A stretch of DNA of 64,000 nt. Source: Slackia equolifaciens (GTDB lineage: Bacteria; Actinomycetota; Coriobacteriia; Coriobacteriales; Eggerthellaceae). The notes beneath the pieces were generated by a model that saw only the letters and a program-made list of their open reading frames with translations, had not been told where the DNA came from and searched no databases. Below, in pieces: positions 26,416 through 36,204 of the stretch. The position numbers and the translations under genes were made by a program. The stretch covers positions 186,001 through 250,000 of the forward strand of contig NZ_QIBX01000001.1 in assembly GCF_003725995.1 (NCBI RefSeq), read 5' to 3'. The first letter of the stretch is position 1, and the number at the start of each line of letters is the position of its first letter.

Positions 26416-28254
26416 TCAACCCCCCAAGCTACGCACGAACGCGTCCTGCTGCGCCGTCTCCACACCTTCCGCGACCACAACAAGACCCTGGCTTTTCACC
26501 ATTTCCACGACCGAGCGATACAGGGCCCGAGCCGAATCGCCCTCTACCGCAGCCGCAAGCAGCGTCCTGTCGATCTTGACCACGGAAAACGGCAAGCTCA
26601 GGATAGAATCAAGGTTCGCGAAGCCTGATCCAAAATCATCCATGCAGAACCGCGAACCGGCATCGCGCAGCGTCTTGATGGCATCGCCCGCCTCAAAACC
26701 GTAACGTGTCGAGGCGGTCTCGGTAATTTCGAACTGGAAGAGCGCAGGCGACACGCCCCAACGTTCCATAACCATGAGCGTGTTGAGCCCAAAATCGGCC
26801 TCCATAAGCTCGACCGGCGAGAGGTTGACCTTGATGGCATCGATATGCGCCGCGACAAGCTCGTCTGCATGCTCCGACGCGAAACGACATACCGCATCGA
26901 ATTGCGTGCGGCCCAGCTCGGCGATAAGGCCCTCGCTCTCTGCCGCATCGATGAACTCGTCGGGCGGAATGGCACCCAGCGTAGGATGTTCCAGGCGGCT
27001 GAGCGCCTCGAAACCGCAGAACCGATTTTGCTCAAGCGAATACAGCGGCTGAGCATAGGTGCTTACCAGCCCCTCGTTAACCGCATGCGCAAGATAGCGC
27101 CGTACCTCGCGGCGGCGTCTGAATTCTTCGATGAGCCCACGCTGTTCCTCGGGCACTTCCGCACCTTCCTGAAGCTTGTCGATGAGGAAGCCCACGTACT
27201 GGGCGATATCTTCCGAGGAATCAAAGGCATCGAGCCCCGATGCGCTCGCAACCGCCACTTCGAGCCGCATGGATGTCCCGCCCAATTGCTGCGGCCTTGC
27301 GAACAGCTTGGTCAGCTCCTCGGTCACGCGTCGCGACTCGCGGCGCGAAAACGTCACGAACGCGAAAGCCGAGCCGCGCACGCGATACACCTGGCGTGTT
27401 CTGCCCGCATGAACCGCCGCCTGCGCGCACAGCTTTATCGCCTCATCGGCCACCTGCGTGCCGAGAAGCGCGTTGAGCATAGGAAGGCGACGCAACGTGA
27501 TGACGACCACCGAAAACCTGCGACCGCCTTTGAGAAGCTCGGCAACATGAGCCCGAAACGCAGAAACATCGAAAGCGTGCGTAAGCGAATCGACGAATTC
27601 GAAGGGGCTGCCCGCCGTGACGAACACCGAGAGCACCGCCATGGCGAACCCAAACGATGCCAGACGAATTTGCGGGTTCAGCGTTTCCACGCATACGCAT
27701 ATAAGCACAAGAATCGACGCGCACCACACCGCAGCGGCATCCAGAGTGCGCAGCATCTTGCGGTAGGCGATCGCGTACACGATGCACATCGCCGGATAGA
27801 AGGCCATGCACAAGTGAACCGCGAAATGCAGCGGACCAGGAGAGAGGAAGCCGTCGGAATCGACGTAGAACACCGAATCGGTGAACAGGGAGGAGATGGT
27901 GGCGCACGTTGCGAGGATGAAGGGAATAGCCGTCAGCGCTACGCGTTCGAACCTGACATCCCTGCCTTCGCTGCAGCACAACGAGGCGGTATAGGCAAGC
28001 ATGAGACACGAAGCGACGCACTGGAGCACGGTCACCGCCGCCCTAAACGGAGCAGCCGCTTGCTCAACGCCCAGGCTCATAACCACAATGCCGCGCGCCA
28101 GCCCGCACACGACCAGAAGGACGGTCGATACAAAGAGGGCAACGAATAGCTTGAATTGTCTGCCCCGCCGTCCGCGGCGGCCAAATGTGACGTAGAGGAA
28201 AACAAGCGAAAGGACCGCGATGGACGCGATATGGAAATCGGCGCTCGGACCCAT
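26416..28254 (-). CDS. Membrane EAL-domain protein (c-di-GMP phosphodiesterase type), 3' frameshift
   Basis: A 612-residue protein with about eight N-terminal membrane helices (1-210), a degenerate GGDEF-like domain in which RGSAF replaces GGDEF, and an EAL domain. EAL landmarks are present: EALSRLEHP, VNLSP, EITETAS, MDDFGSG, VVKIDRT and AEGVE, so hydrolysis of cyclic di-GMP is likely. The reading frame stops after VRSLGG in a run of six G residues (26420-26425). With one G fewer it would continue as GVEEAQGFFYAHPVP, the normal end of an EAL domain, to a stop at 26331. AGAGGG precedes the ATG at 28254. Strand neighbours are unrelated. Confidence 0.85.
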   Translation of the reverse strand: MGPSADFHIASIAVLSLVFLYVTFGRRGRRGRQFKLFVALFVSTVLLVVCGLARGIVVMSLGVEQAAAPFRAAVTVLQCVASCLMLAYTASLCCSEGRDVRFERVALTAIPFILATCATISSLFTDSVFYVDSDGFLSPGPLHFAVHLCMAFYPAMCIVYAIAYRKMLRTLDAAAVWCASILVLICVCVETLNPQIRLASFGFAMAVLSVFVTAGSPFEFVDSLTHAFDVSAFRAHVAELLKGGRRFSVVVITLRRLPMLNALLGTQVADEAIKLCAQAAVHAGRTRQVYRVRGSAFAFVTFSRRESRRVTEELTKLFARPQQLGGTSMRLEVAVASASGLDAFDSSEDIAQYVGFLIDKLQEGAEVPEEQRGLIEEFRRRREVRRYLAHAVNEGLVSTYAQPLYSLEQNRFCGFEALSRLEHPTLGAIPPDEFIDAAESEGLIAELGRTQFDAVCRFASEHADELVAAHIDAIKVNLSPVELMEADFGLNTLMVMERWGVSPALFQFEITETASTRYGFEAGDAIKTLRDAGSRFCMDDFGSGFANLDSILSLPFSVVKIDRTLLAAAVEGDSARALYRSVVEMVKSQGLVVVAEGVETAQQDAFVRSLGG

Positions 28255-28386
28255 CCGACCCTCTTTTCGTGTGTGGCATGTGTGGACGCGTGCAAAAAAA
28301 CTAATCAGTCATTATAGGATAGTTCTCCCAGTTCGGCAGGGAAATTTATCGAAAGCGGCGCTCTCTTGGCGCCTCCAGCGCCTCCC

Positions 28387-29745
28387 CTAGCGCACGCGCG
28401 CAAGAATGCAGATGAGCGTTGCCACCGCGAAGACCGCGGAGCATCCGAACGCCGCATGGTATGCAGCACCGCCCGTGAGCATGGGCAGGCCTTCCACGCA
28501 CATCACCATGAGGGCAGTGCCAACCGATGCCGCCGTCTGGCGCGCCGCCAACCCAAACGCGCTGCCGTCGGAGGTTTTCTTGCCGCTAAGTCCCATGAGG
28601 CTCCAAGACGTGAGCGGGCCGATCAGCGTCGACACGCCCACGGCGCGAATGCCCTGCAGAGTCATGACCAGCCACAATGGAGTCGCTTCGTCCATGAACA
28701 CCATGCTCACGGCGCCCACGCTCAAAAACAATCCGCCCACCACAGCAACGGGGCGCACGCCTATCTTGTCGGTCAGATAGCCCGCAAGAGGGTTCATGAT
28801 CAGCGCCGCCACGGTGCCGGGAAGCAACACCATGCCAGCCTCCAACGCCGTGCCGCCACGAAAATCCTCGATGAACAGCGGCACCAGAAGCGTAATGCCC
28901 ATGAACGACGCGCAAAGGAAGCACTGCGCCCAAAAGCCCACGCGATAGGAGGAATCGCCGAAAATCGTCAAATCGATAAGCGAATCCTCTACCTTGTGCT
29001 GCCGCACTGCGAACGCGAGCAGGCAAAGCACGCCCACCACAATCGGACCCCAGATGAAGGGGCTCGTCAGCGGGTGCGACGACGCCTCGGAGCACCCCAT
29101 AAGAATGCCTCCGAAGCCCAACGTGCACAGCACGAACGAAAGGAAGTCTAACGACACCGAGAGCGAAGCATCGTCATGACGTTTAATCGCGAGCACGCAA
29201 AATGCCAGAATGATCGCCGAGAGCGCGGCGAGCAGCACGAAAAAGCTGCGCCACCCGAACGCATCCACCATGGCGCCGCCGATTGTAGGCCCGATATTGG
29301 GCGAGAACCCCATCGCAATACCCGAAATGCCCATGGCGGTAGCCTTGCGCCCATCGGGAAAACGCGTCATAGCAATGGTCTGCAGGAGCGGCAGCAGGAT
29401 GCCCGCAGCGATGGCCTGCACGATGCGCCCCGCAAGCAGCACAGGAAAGCTTGATGCCGCAGCCGCGATCGCAGCGCCCGCGATGAAGATAAAAATGGCG
29501 AGGACCGTAAGGTCCTTCAGGCGAAAACGCCCCATCAGATACGACGCCAGCGGCACCACGGCGCCCAGCCCAAACATGTACGCCGTCGTAAGCCACTGCC
29601 CCACCCCGGTAGCGATACCCAACTCGCCGCACACAGTGACAAGCATGGCATTGAGGCCCGTCTGGGAGAGGTTGCCCAAGGCCGACGAGAGAACCACCAC
29701 CGTAAAGATGGCATATGTCCAGCTCTTTCCCGACTTGATGAGCAC
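28387..29745 (-). CDS. MFS drug/metabolite exporter (DHA2, EmrB/QacA-like)
   Basis: A 452-residue membrane transporter with about 14 hydrophobic segments, typical of proton-driven DHA2 exporters. Seen are LNAMLVTVCGELGIATGVGQWLTTAYML-like first loops, the motif A variant SYLMGRFRLK, and motif C-like GFSPNIGPTIGG. A GTG start at 29745 is proposed because GGAGGGG lies five bases upstream; the first in-frame ATG at 29853 lacks such a site. The substrate is unknown. It has no partner membrane-fusion gene, as expected for a single-membrane bacterium. Confidence 0.85.
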   Translation of the reverse strand: MLIKSGKSWTYAIFTVVVLSSALGNLSQTGLNAMLVTVCGELGIATGVGQWLTTAYMFGLGAVVPLASYLMGRFRLKDLTVLAIFIFIAGAAIAAAASSFPVLLAGRIVQAIAAGILLPLLQTIAMTRFPDGRKATAMGISGIAMGFSPNIGPTIGGAMVDAFGWRSFFVLLAALSAIILAFCVLAIKRHDDASLSVSLDFLSFVLCTLGFGGILMGCSEASSHPLTSPFIWGPIVVGVLCLLAFAVRQHKVEDSLIDLTIFGDSSYRVGFWAQCFLCASFMGITLLVPLFIEDFRGGTALEAGMVLLPGTVAALIMNPLAGYLTDKIGVRPVAVVGGLFLSVGAVSMVFMDEATPLWLVMTLQGIRAVGVSTLIGPLTSWSLMGLSGKKTSDGSAFGLAARQTAASVGTALMVMCVEGLPMLTGGAAYHAAFGCSAVFAVATLICILARVR

Positions 29746-29947
29746 GCAATCCCCTCCAAAACGCCGACAAAAACGAAAAGGCCGCCCCAGGCGACCCATC
29801 AATAATACTCCATCTCCCATTTCCGAGAACTGAGCCAACGCATCTCCGCTCAAAATAGCGGCCGAGTGAAACGAAAGTCACTTACGGGAGGCTTTAAAGC
29901 GATTGCGCCCCAGCAAAACCCGGTAGAACGGGCCGACGAAAGCAACG

Positions 29948-30080
29948 GACGCCGATTTGCTGCAGTTTTCGCACATCTCCTGAAGTAGCCGCTTTTTGCC
30001 AGCCCTTTGACCTGGGGAAATGCGAGTATTGAAGACCGGCTAGTCCGTCCTCCTCCAAAAAACTGCAGCAAATCGGCGTC
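29948..30080. repeat. Long perfect inverted repeat in intergenic DNA
   Basis: A 22-bp sequence beginning GACGCCGATTTGCTGCAG (29948-29969) recurs perfectly inverted at 30059-30080, with about 90 bp between. No gene is visible inside. It could be a miniature transposon or a cruciform. It lies in a 774-bp gene-free region (29746-30519) between the exporter and rho. Confidence 0.6.
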
Positions 30081-30298
30081 TTTTGCACCTAAGGCAGGCA
30101 ACGGCAGCGAAAATGCCTAAAAACGGGCGGGCCGAAGGCGATGCCCGCCGCGCGAAGCGCGAACCGAGCGGCTGCGAGACGCCTGACGGCGCCTCAACCC
30201 AACCCCAGCCCGCAAATGGCGCGCGAGCGAAGCAAGCGCGCCCCGGCCCCGGTGGGCAATAATGCCACAACCATCCGGTGCCCCATGCGGTCCAAGGC

Positions 30299-30325
30299 AG
30301 TAAACACGTCAGTGGCGTGTTTACT
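30299..30325. other. Perfect 10-bp inverted repeat
   Basis: AGTAAACACG (30299-30308) and CGTGTTTACT (30316-30325) flank a 7-nt spacer. There is no T-run, so an operator or protein-binding site is as likely as a terminator. No gene starts nearby. Confidence 0.4.
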
Positions 30326-30411
30326 CCCTGATTTCCGCGCGCGAGAGCGCGCCGGGGGCTCTAAAGGGGAAAGGGACTGTAACAGAAGTTCCGCAAACTG
30401 CATACTTATGC

Positions 30412-30440
30412 AAAACAGGACCCCGAGCAGCCGCTCGAGG
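30412..30440 (-). terminator. Terminator downstream of rho
   Basis: On the minus strand CCTCGAGC, loop GGCT, GCTCGGGG, then TCCTGTTTT, about 80 bp beyond the rho stop. An AT-rich palindrome TGCATA-CT-TATGCA lies just beyond. Confidence 0.7.
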
Positions 30441-30519
30441 CCCTGAATATGCAGAAAACCTGCATGGTTATGCGATGGAGAGGACTTTTGCTACAGCCCC
30501 TCCCCTTTTTTGAGAAGAG

Positions 30520-32813
30520 CTATAACTCCATGTTCTCCGAATCCCTCTGCGACTGGGCCTTCTTGGCCGTACGCAGCAAGAACTCCTGATTGTTGTTCGT
30601 CTGCTTGAGCGACTTGATGAGCATGTCCATCGCACGCTCGGTGCTGTTCATATTTGCCAGGATACGGCGCACCGCCCAGATAAGCGGCGCCTCCTGCGGA
30701 TTGAGCAGCAGATCCTCGCGACGCGTGCCAGAAGCCACCGGGTCGATGGCGGGGAAAACGCGACGGTCGGCAAGGGTGCGGTCCAGCTTGAGCTCCATGT
30801 TGCCGGTGCCCTTGAATTCCTCGAAAATGACCTCATCCATCTTGGAACCGGTCTCGATCAGGGCCGATGCCAGAATAGTGAGGCTGCCGCCGCCCTCGAT
30901 GTTGCGCGCGGCACCCAGGAATCGCTTGGGCGGATAGAGCGCCGTGGAATCCACGCCGCCGGAAAGGATGCGGCCGCTTGCGGGTTGCGCCAGGTTGTAA
31001 GCGCGCGCCAGGCGCGTAAGGCTGTCCAGCAACACCACTACGTCCTCGCCAAGCTCCACCAAACGCTTTGCACGCTCGATGACCAGCTCCGATACGGCGA
31101 TGTGATTCTCGGTAGGCATGTCGAACGTAGACGCGATGACCTCGCCCTTGATGGAGCGCTGCATATCGGTCACTTCCTCGGGACGCTCGTCCACGAGCAG
31201 GCACATCAGATGCACCTCGGGATTGTTGGCCGTAATTGCGGCAGCGATATCTTTCAGCACGGTGGTTTTACCGGCCTTGGGCGGACTCACAATCAGGCCG
31301 CGCTGGCCCTTGCCGATGGGAGACACTAGGTCGATCACACGCGCCGTGATGGTGCTGCGCCCGTGCTCCATGGTCAGGCACTCGTCCGGGAACACTGGGG
31401 TAAGATCGCCAAAACGCACGCGCTGACCCAGCTGGTCGACCGGGATGCCGTTGACGGTGTTCACCTGCTGGAGGGCCGCATACTTCTCGTTATCGCGCTT
31501 GGGACGCGTTTGGCCGGCAACCATGTCGCCTTTGCGCAGATTATTGCGACGGATGGTGGCGAGCCCCACATACACATCGTTCTCACTGGGCAGATAGCCC
31601 TTGGTGCGCAGGAATCCGTAGCCGTCCTGCATGATGTCGAGGACGCCTTCGACCTCGATGAAGCCCTCGGCGCGCACCGATGCTTCGAACACCTTGGACA
31701 CAAGTTCGGCCTTCTTCAGACCCGTGGCGTCCACGTTCAGCTCGGCGGCCTTCGCACGCAGCTCTGCCACCTTGAGCTTGGCAAGGTCGTCCATAGTGGT
31801 CTTGGGGGCAATGGGCTCACGGCCGTTGTGCTGGCGGCGCTGACGGCGCTGCGCATGCTGATCGGCATGGTTCTGCTGCTTGCCGTTCTGCTGCTTGCTT
31901 GCAGCACGGCGGTCGCGTTGGTTCTGGCGATCCTGACGGTCTTGGCGATCCTGGCGATCGGCGCGGTTGCGCTTCTCATAGCGATCGGATTTCGCATAGG
32001 AATCGCCCTTGGATTCGCGCTCTTCCCGCGAGCGGCGGGGACGCCTTTGGGCGGTCTCGCATTCCTCCGACTGCGCGCCCTCGAAAGCATCGTGCGAGGC
32101 AGGCGCATCGGACGCCTCAGCGACCTCAACCGCCTCTTCGCGCGCCGCGTGCACCGCGACGGATTTGCGCGGGCGACCGGGGCGGCGCTTGGGCTTGGCC
32201 TCGGCGGGCGCGTCGGACGCAGCGGGAGCCTCGGATGCGGCGTCGCCGGACGCAGTATCGGACTCGGAGGCTTCGGACGCCTCTACCATAGCGCGCAGCT
32301 TCGTGGAGCGGCCGGGGCGTTTGCGCGGCTCATCGGATTTGCGGGGCTCCTCGGCTGGGGCCTCCTCTGCCTCGGGTGCAGGTGCGTCCTGGGGGGGGCT
32401 TCGGCGGGAACCACCGGAGTCTCGGGCGTGGCTTTTGTCGCACTCTTGCGCGGACGACCCGGCTTGCGCTTGGGCTTGGCCTCGGCGGAGGCCTCTGCAG
32501 TGGCGGCCGCTTCAATCTGGGCCGCCGTATCGGCCGGCGCTTCCTCGGCGCGTACCTTGCGCGGGCGACCGGGGCGGCGCTTGGGCTTGGCCTCGGCGGA
32601 CGCGTCGGACGCAGCGGGAGCCTCGGATGCGGCGGGGGCGGCGGAAGCCTCGGATGCCGCAGCATCAGCAGCATCGGCGGTCGATGCCTTGCGGGTGCGT
32701 CGAACCGTACGCTTCTTGGGCGTCTCTTCCGCCGGAGCGGCGGCGGGGGCGGATGCGGCAGAAGCCTGCGCCGCATCCATCTCGGAATTACTGCTCATCT
32801 CGTTGGGGCTCAT
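30520..32813 (-). CDS. rho: Transcription termination factor Rho, with frameshift in N-terminal extension
   Basis: Hexameric RNA helicase that ends transcription. Frames join to one protein of about 763 residues. Conserved parts: Rho-N ([17 protein letters not shown]), the RNA-binding cold-shock domain ([19 protein letters not shown]), Walker [19 protein letters not shown] and [15 protein letters not shown]. The N-terminal extension is Ala/Glu/Lys-rich with three AT-hook-like KPKRxPGRPRK modules (residues 76-86, 113-123 and one more after the frameshift). The frame changes in a run of eight G residues on the plus strand (32391-32398); nine would restore it. Either an error or slippage. An internal ATG at 32289 could start a shorter Rho. 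The ATG at 32813 overlaps the stop of the aldolase gene. Confidence 0.93.
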
Positions 32814-33490
32814 GCGTTAGCGACCTTTTCCCAATCCTTCAGAAATGCCTCGAGACCGCGATCGGTCAGCGGATGCTGAACCATCTTCTTCAGCACGGCG
32901 AAGGGCACGGTGGCGATATCGGCGCCCATGAGCGCGGCCTGCGTCACGTGGTTGGCGCTGCGCACGGATGCGGCAATGATCTCGACCTGCTCGCCGTTCA
33001 CGGTGTTCTCGGAGTAGTCGTAGTTGTTGATGGCGGTAACCACGTCCTCAAGCTGCGCCAGGCCATTCTCGGAAATGTCATCGAAACGGCCCACAAAGGG
33101 AGAGATGTAGCGAGCACCGGCACGTGCGGCAAGGATGGCCTGCGGCACGCTGAAGCACAGCGTCATGTTGACGCGAATGCCCTCGTCGGCGAGCTGACGG
33201 CAGGCGGCAAGACCCTCCACCATCGTGGGGATCTTCACCACGACGTTGGGGGCAATGGCGGCCAGCTCACGGCCGTCGCGCACGATCTCGTCGCGAGTCA
33301 TGGCAACGCTTTCGGCGCTCACCGGACCGTCCACGATCTCGCAGATACGCGCGATATGGTTGTGGAAATCGGCCAGCTTGCCGCCGATACGTGAATACAG
33401 CGTGGGGTTGGTGGTCACGCCGGCCAGGGCGCCCCAGCTTGCCGCTTCTTTGATCTCATCAAGATCAGCGGTGTCCAGAAAGAACTTCAC
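32810..33490 (-). CDS. Transaldolase / fructose-6-phosphate aldolase-like (TalC family)
   Basis: A 226-residue class I aldolase of the small transaldolase group. It starts KFFLDTADLDEIKEA after an initiating GTG, has the TTNPTL motif (26-31) and the Schiff-base Lys86 in VVVKIPT, and ends with the usual LKDWEK. The function is transfer or cleavage of dihydroxyacetone units; transaldolase and F6P aldolase activities cannot be told apart here. GAAGGAGG four bases before the GTG at 33490 fixes the start, which an ATG-only reading would miss. Its stop overlaps the rho start (ATGA), a transaldolase-rho arrangement implying coupled translation. Confidence 0.92.
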   Translation of the reverse strand: MKFFLDTADLDEIKEAASWGALAGVTTNPTLYSRIGGKLADFHNHIARICEIVDGPVSAESVAMTRDEIVRDGRELAAIAPNVVVKIPTMVEGLAACRQLADEGIRVNMTLCFSVPQAILAARAGARYISPFVGRFDDISENGLAQLEDVVTAINNYDYSENTVNGEQVEIIAASVRSANHVTQAALMGADIATVPFAVLKKMVQHPLTDRGLEAFLKDWEKVANA

Positions 33491-33690
33491 TTTTCCTCCT
33501 TCATACGGAAACGCCCGCAGCCGGGCACACGACACAAATATAAAATGCTTGAAAGTGCAGGAAATTCACCTTAGAACGTCCGGGACCGCGCTTGCATACA
33601 CGAAAAACCCTGCGCGAGAAGCGCCCGGAAACCTAGTATGTACAAAGGGATTCGCAACAACGAACGCGGCAATAATACCACGTCGCATAC

Positions 33691-33720
33691 AAAAGCGGCG
33701 AAAGAAATATCTTTCGCCGC
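33691..33720 (-). terminator. Terminator downstream of the C-S lyase operon
   Basis: Perfect 11-bp stem GCGGCGAAAGA (33695-33705) and TCTTTCGCCGC (33710-33720), loop AATA; on the minus strand TTTTGTAT follows. The rest of 33491-33790 shows no gene. Confidence 0.88.
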
Positions 33721-33790
33721 ATAAAACCTGGGGATATGCATGCTTCATCCGCTGCGTAGCACGCCTGGAATCACATGCGCACGGAACATC

Positions 33791-34993
33791 TTACGCGAAA
33801 TGAGGGTCATCCTTTGCCGCCTCGATAAAGCGCGTGATGGCCTTGTCCAGCACGCGGCGCGGACATGCGATGTTCCAGCGCTCGAAGCCGGCTCCGCCCA
33901 CGCCGAACATCTTGCCCTCGTCGAAGGCGATCTTGGCATTCTCGAGCGAGAACTTTTCCAGCTCGTCGGCATCGTCGAAGTAGGCACGCCAGTCGGTCCA
34001 CACCAGATAGGTGCCCTCATGCTCGGACCAGCGCATCTTGGGGAACGCCTCAGACAAACGGCCGATGAGCAAATCGTAATTGCCCTTGAGGTACTCGAGC
34101 AGCTCCTCGAGCCACGGCTCACACTCGTCATAGACGCACATGGTGGCGAAACGCGCGAAATTGGTGGGGCCGTTGATGACCAGGTATCCCATCTCGGTGT
34201 TGAAGCGCTCGCGCAAACGGTCGTCCACGATCCACACGTTAGAGTTCATAAGGCCCGCAAGGTTGAAGGTCTTCGACGGCGCGGTGCACACCACGGCATT
34301 TCGGCGCAGCTCGTCAGGCAGCGTCATAACGCTCGTAAGAGGACGCTCGCCCAGAATCAAATCGCCGTGAATCTCGTCGGACACCAGCAGCACGCCATGA
34401 CGTTCGCAAATCTCGGCAACGCGACGCACCTCGTCTGCCGTCCAAACGCGACCAACTGGGTTGTGAGGGTTGCAGAAAAGCAGAATACGCGTATCGGGAC
34501 GCGCGCACGCCTCCTCAAGCCCATCAAAATCGATGTCGTAATGCAGACGGCCGTCCTCCGCCACGCTTTCGACCAGCGGGTTGTTCACCACCATGCGATG
34601 ATGCAGCTCCGTGTAGTAGCGGAACGGATAATACACCGGCTCCTGGATAATCACGCCGTCGCCAGGCATCGAGAACGTGCGAATGCAGCCGACGAGAGCC
34701 TGGACAACGCCCTGAGCGGGCACAAGCCACTCGAACTCGGGCGTGTAGCCCTGGCGGCGCTCAAACCATCCCTGAACCGATTTGAAATAATCCTCATCGG
34801 CGTTTTGGTAGCCGAACACGCCATTTTGAGCCAGATCGGTCAGGCAGCGGCGCAGCTCGGGCGGAGCGGTGAACTCCATGTCTGCCACGCTCAAGGGCAC
34901 GATGTCCTCAAGCTCGCCCTCAGTAAAGGGATTGTGCACCCATTTGGACGCGCCCGTTCCGCGGCGGTCGATGAGCGTTTCGAAATCGTACAT
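33791..34993 (-). CDS. PatB/MalY-type PLP-dependent C-S lyase
   Basis: A 400-residue fold-type I aminotransferase-like enzyme of the MalY/PatB group, which usually beta-cleaves cystathionine and other cysteine S-conjugates. The PLP lysine is Lys241 in APSKTFNLAG. Also visible are LSVADMEF (36-43), CNPHNPVGRVW (174-184) and SDEIHGDL (205-212). The start at 34993 has AAAGGGGAG upstream. It follows an esterase and an MFS carrier on the same strand with gaps of 83 and 135 bp, so the three may form one catabolic transcript. Aminotransferase activity is an alternative. Confidence 0.87.
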   Translation of the reverse strand: MYDFETLIDRRGTGASKWVHNPFTEGELEDIVPLSVADMEFTAPPELRRCLTDLAQNGVFGYQNADEDYFKSVQGWFERRQGYTPEFEWLVPAQGVVQALVGCIRTFSMPGDGVIIQEPVYYPFRYYTELHHRMVVNNPLVESVAEDGRLHYDIDFDGLEEACARPDTRILLFCNPHNPVGRVWTADEVRRVAEICERHGVLLVSDEIHGDLILGERPLTSVMTLPDELRRNAVVCTAPSKTFNLAGLMNSNVWIVDDRLRERFNTEMGYLVINGPTNFARFATMCVYDECEPWLEELLEYLKGNYDLLIGRLSEAFPKMRWSEHEGTYLVWTDWRAYFDDADELEKFSLENAKIAFDEGKMFGVGGAGFERWNIACPRRVLDKAITRFIEAAKDDPHFA

Positions 34994-35076
34994 GGAACTC
35001 CCCTTTCTGCAGAAAGCCGCCCGTATGCAAAGACGCGCGGGCGGCTCTGTTTTAAACCATGTTCGGGACGTGCGCC

Positions 35077-36069
35077 TTACGCGTGATGCTTCTTCCAGAA
35101 CTCCGCGGAATCCTCGATGCACTGGTTGGCGGCATCGAGCATGCGGGTGTAGATGACGAATGCATGCAACACGCCATCATAGAGCTTGTATTCGCACGGC
35201 ACGCCGTTGGCATTGAGCGCCTCGTACATGCACTCGCTGTCGTCGCGCAGCGGGTCGAGCTCTGCGGCAGAAAGGAACACGGCGGGCATAGAGGTCTTGA
35301 GGTCGTTGTGGAGCATATCCACATACGGTGCCGCCATCTTCTCGCGAAGCTCGGCTTCGGTTCCTTCCTTCTCGCCGAACAGCCAAATCTTGTTGTAGTA
35401 CAGCAGGTCTTCTTCGCGCATGCCGTCCTCGAGCCAGCCGTACAGGCGGCGAGACTTGGAGTCGGTCAAGCCGTAGAAGCCGTAGTACAAAAGCATCGTC
35501 TTGACGAAGGAGTTGTTGCCCTCCTCGTCGCGCAGCCAAAGGTTGGCGGCAAACGAAAGCACGGCACCGCCGGAATCGCCCGCGAACGAGAGGTCGTTGC
35601 CGTCGATGCCCTTCTCGTCACCATGCTCATGCAGATACTTGGCAACCGCGACGACCTCCTGAATGTTGGTGGGATACACCGATTCAGGCGACAGATGGTA
35701 GTCGACGCTCACCACGGCGGCGCCGGTATGGGTGGCCAGCAGGCGGCACACGCGGTCATGAGTGTCCACGCTGCCCACCACGAAGCCGCCGCCATGCACG
35801 TATACGATCACAGGCAGCTTCTCGGCCTCGCCGGGATAGTAGTAGCGAACCTTGAACTCGCCCATGGGTCCCTCGAGGAACTCGTCGGACACCTTGGCCA
35901 TCGCAGGGGGCTCTTCGTTCCAGTACGCGCGCTCCTTGACGTAGTTCGCGCGCATTTCCTCGAAGCCCGCGTTCGTATCGAAGGCATCGCCCGCGATTTC
36001 CTGCGACTTCACAAGCACGGCCTTCATCTGGTCATTCATGAACTTGTTCAGATCGACCTTGTTGTCCAT
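35077..36069 (-). CDS. Alpha/beta hydrolase, HSL-type esterase
   Basis: A 330-residue carboxylesterase of the hormone-sensitive-lipase group. The oxyanion motif HGGG is at 92-95, the nucleophile Ser166 in GDSGG, and Asp272 (ELDPLRDD) with His302 (LHAF) complete the triad. No signal peptide, so it acts on imported esters. The start at 36069 has GAGGAG seven bases upstream. Together with the MFS carrier upstream and the C-S lyase downstream it suggests uptake and breakdown of a small esterified or conjugated compound (inference). Confidence 0.9.
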   Translation of the reverse strand: MDNKVDLNKFMNDQMKAVLVKSQEIAGDAFDTNAGFEEMRANYVKERAYWNEEPPAMAKVSDEFLEGPMGEFKVRYYYPGEAEKLPVIVYVHGGGFVVGSVDTHDRVCRLLATHTGAAVVSVDYHLSPESVYPTNIQEVVAVAKYLHEHGDEKGIDGNDLSFAGDSGGAVLSFAANLWLRDEEGNNSFVKTMLLYYGFYGLTDSKSRRLYGWLEDGMREEDLLYYNKIWLFGEKEGTEAELREKMAAPYVDMLHNDLKTSMPAVFLSAAELDPLRDDSECMYEALNANGVPCEYKLYDGVLHAFVIYTRMLDAANQCIEDSAEFWKKHHA

Positions 36070-36204
36070 GTTGGAACTCCTCACTCTTGCGCAGCCGCGA
36101 CGAATCCCCTCGTTTTTTCGCGGCCGCAGGACGTACAAACGCTGCATATGATGCAGCGAAACGCGGACGGCACACAACCGCCCGCGTTATTTGAAACAAA
36201 ACCG

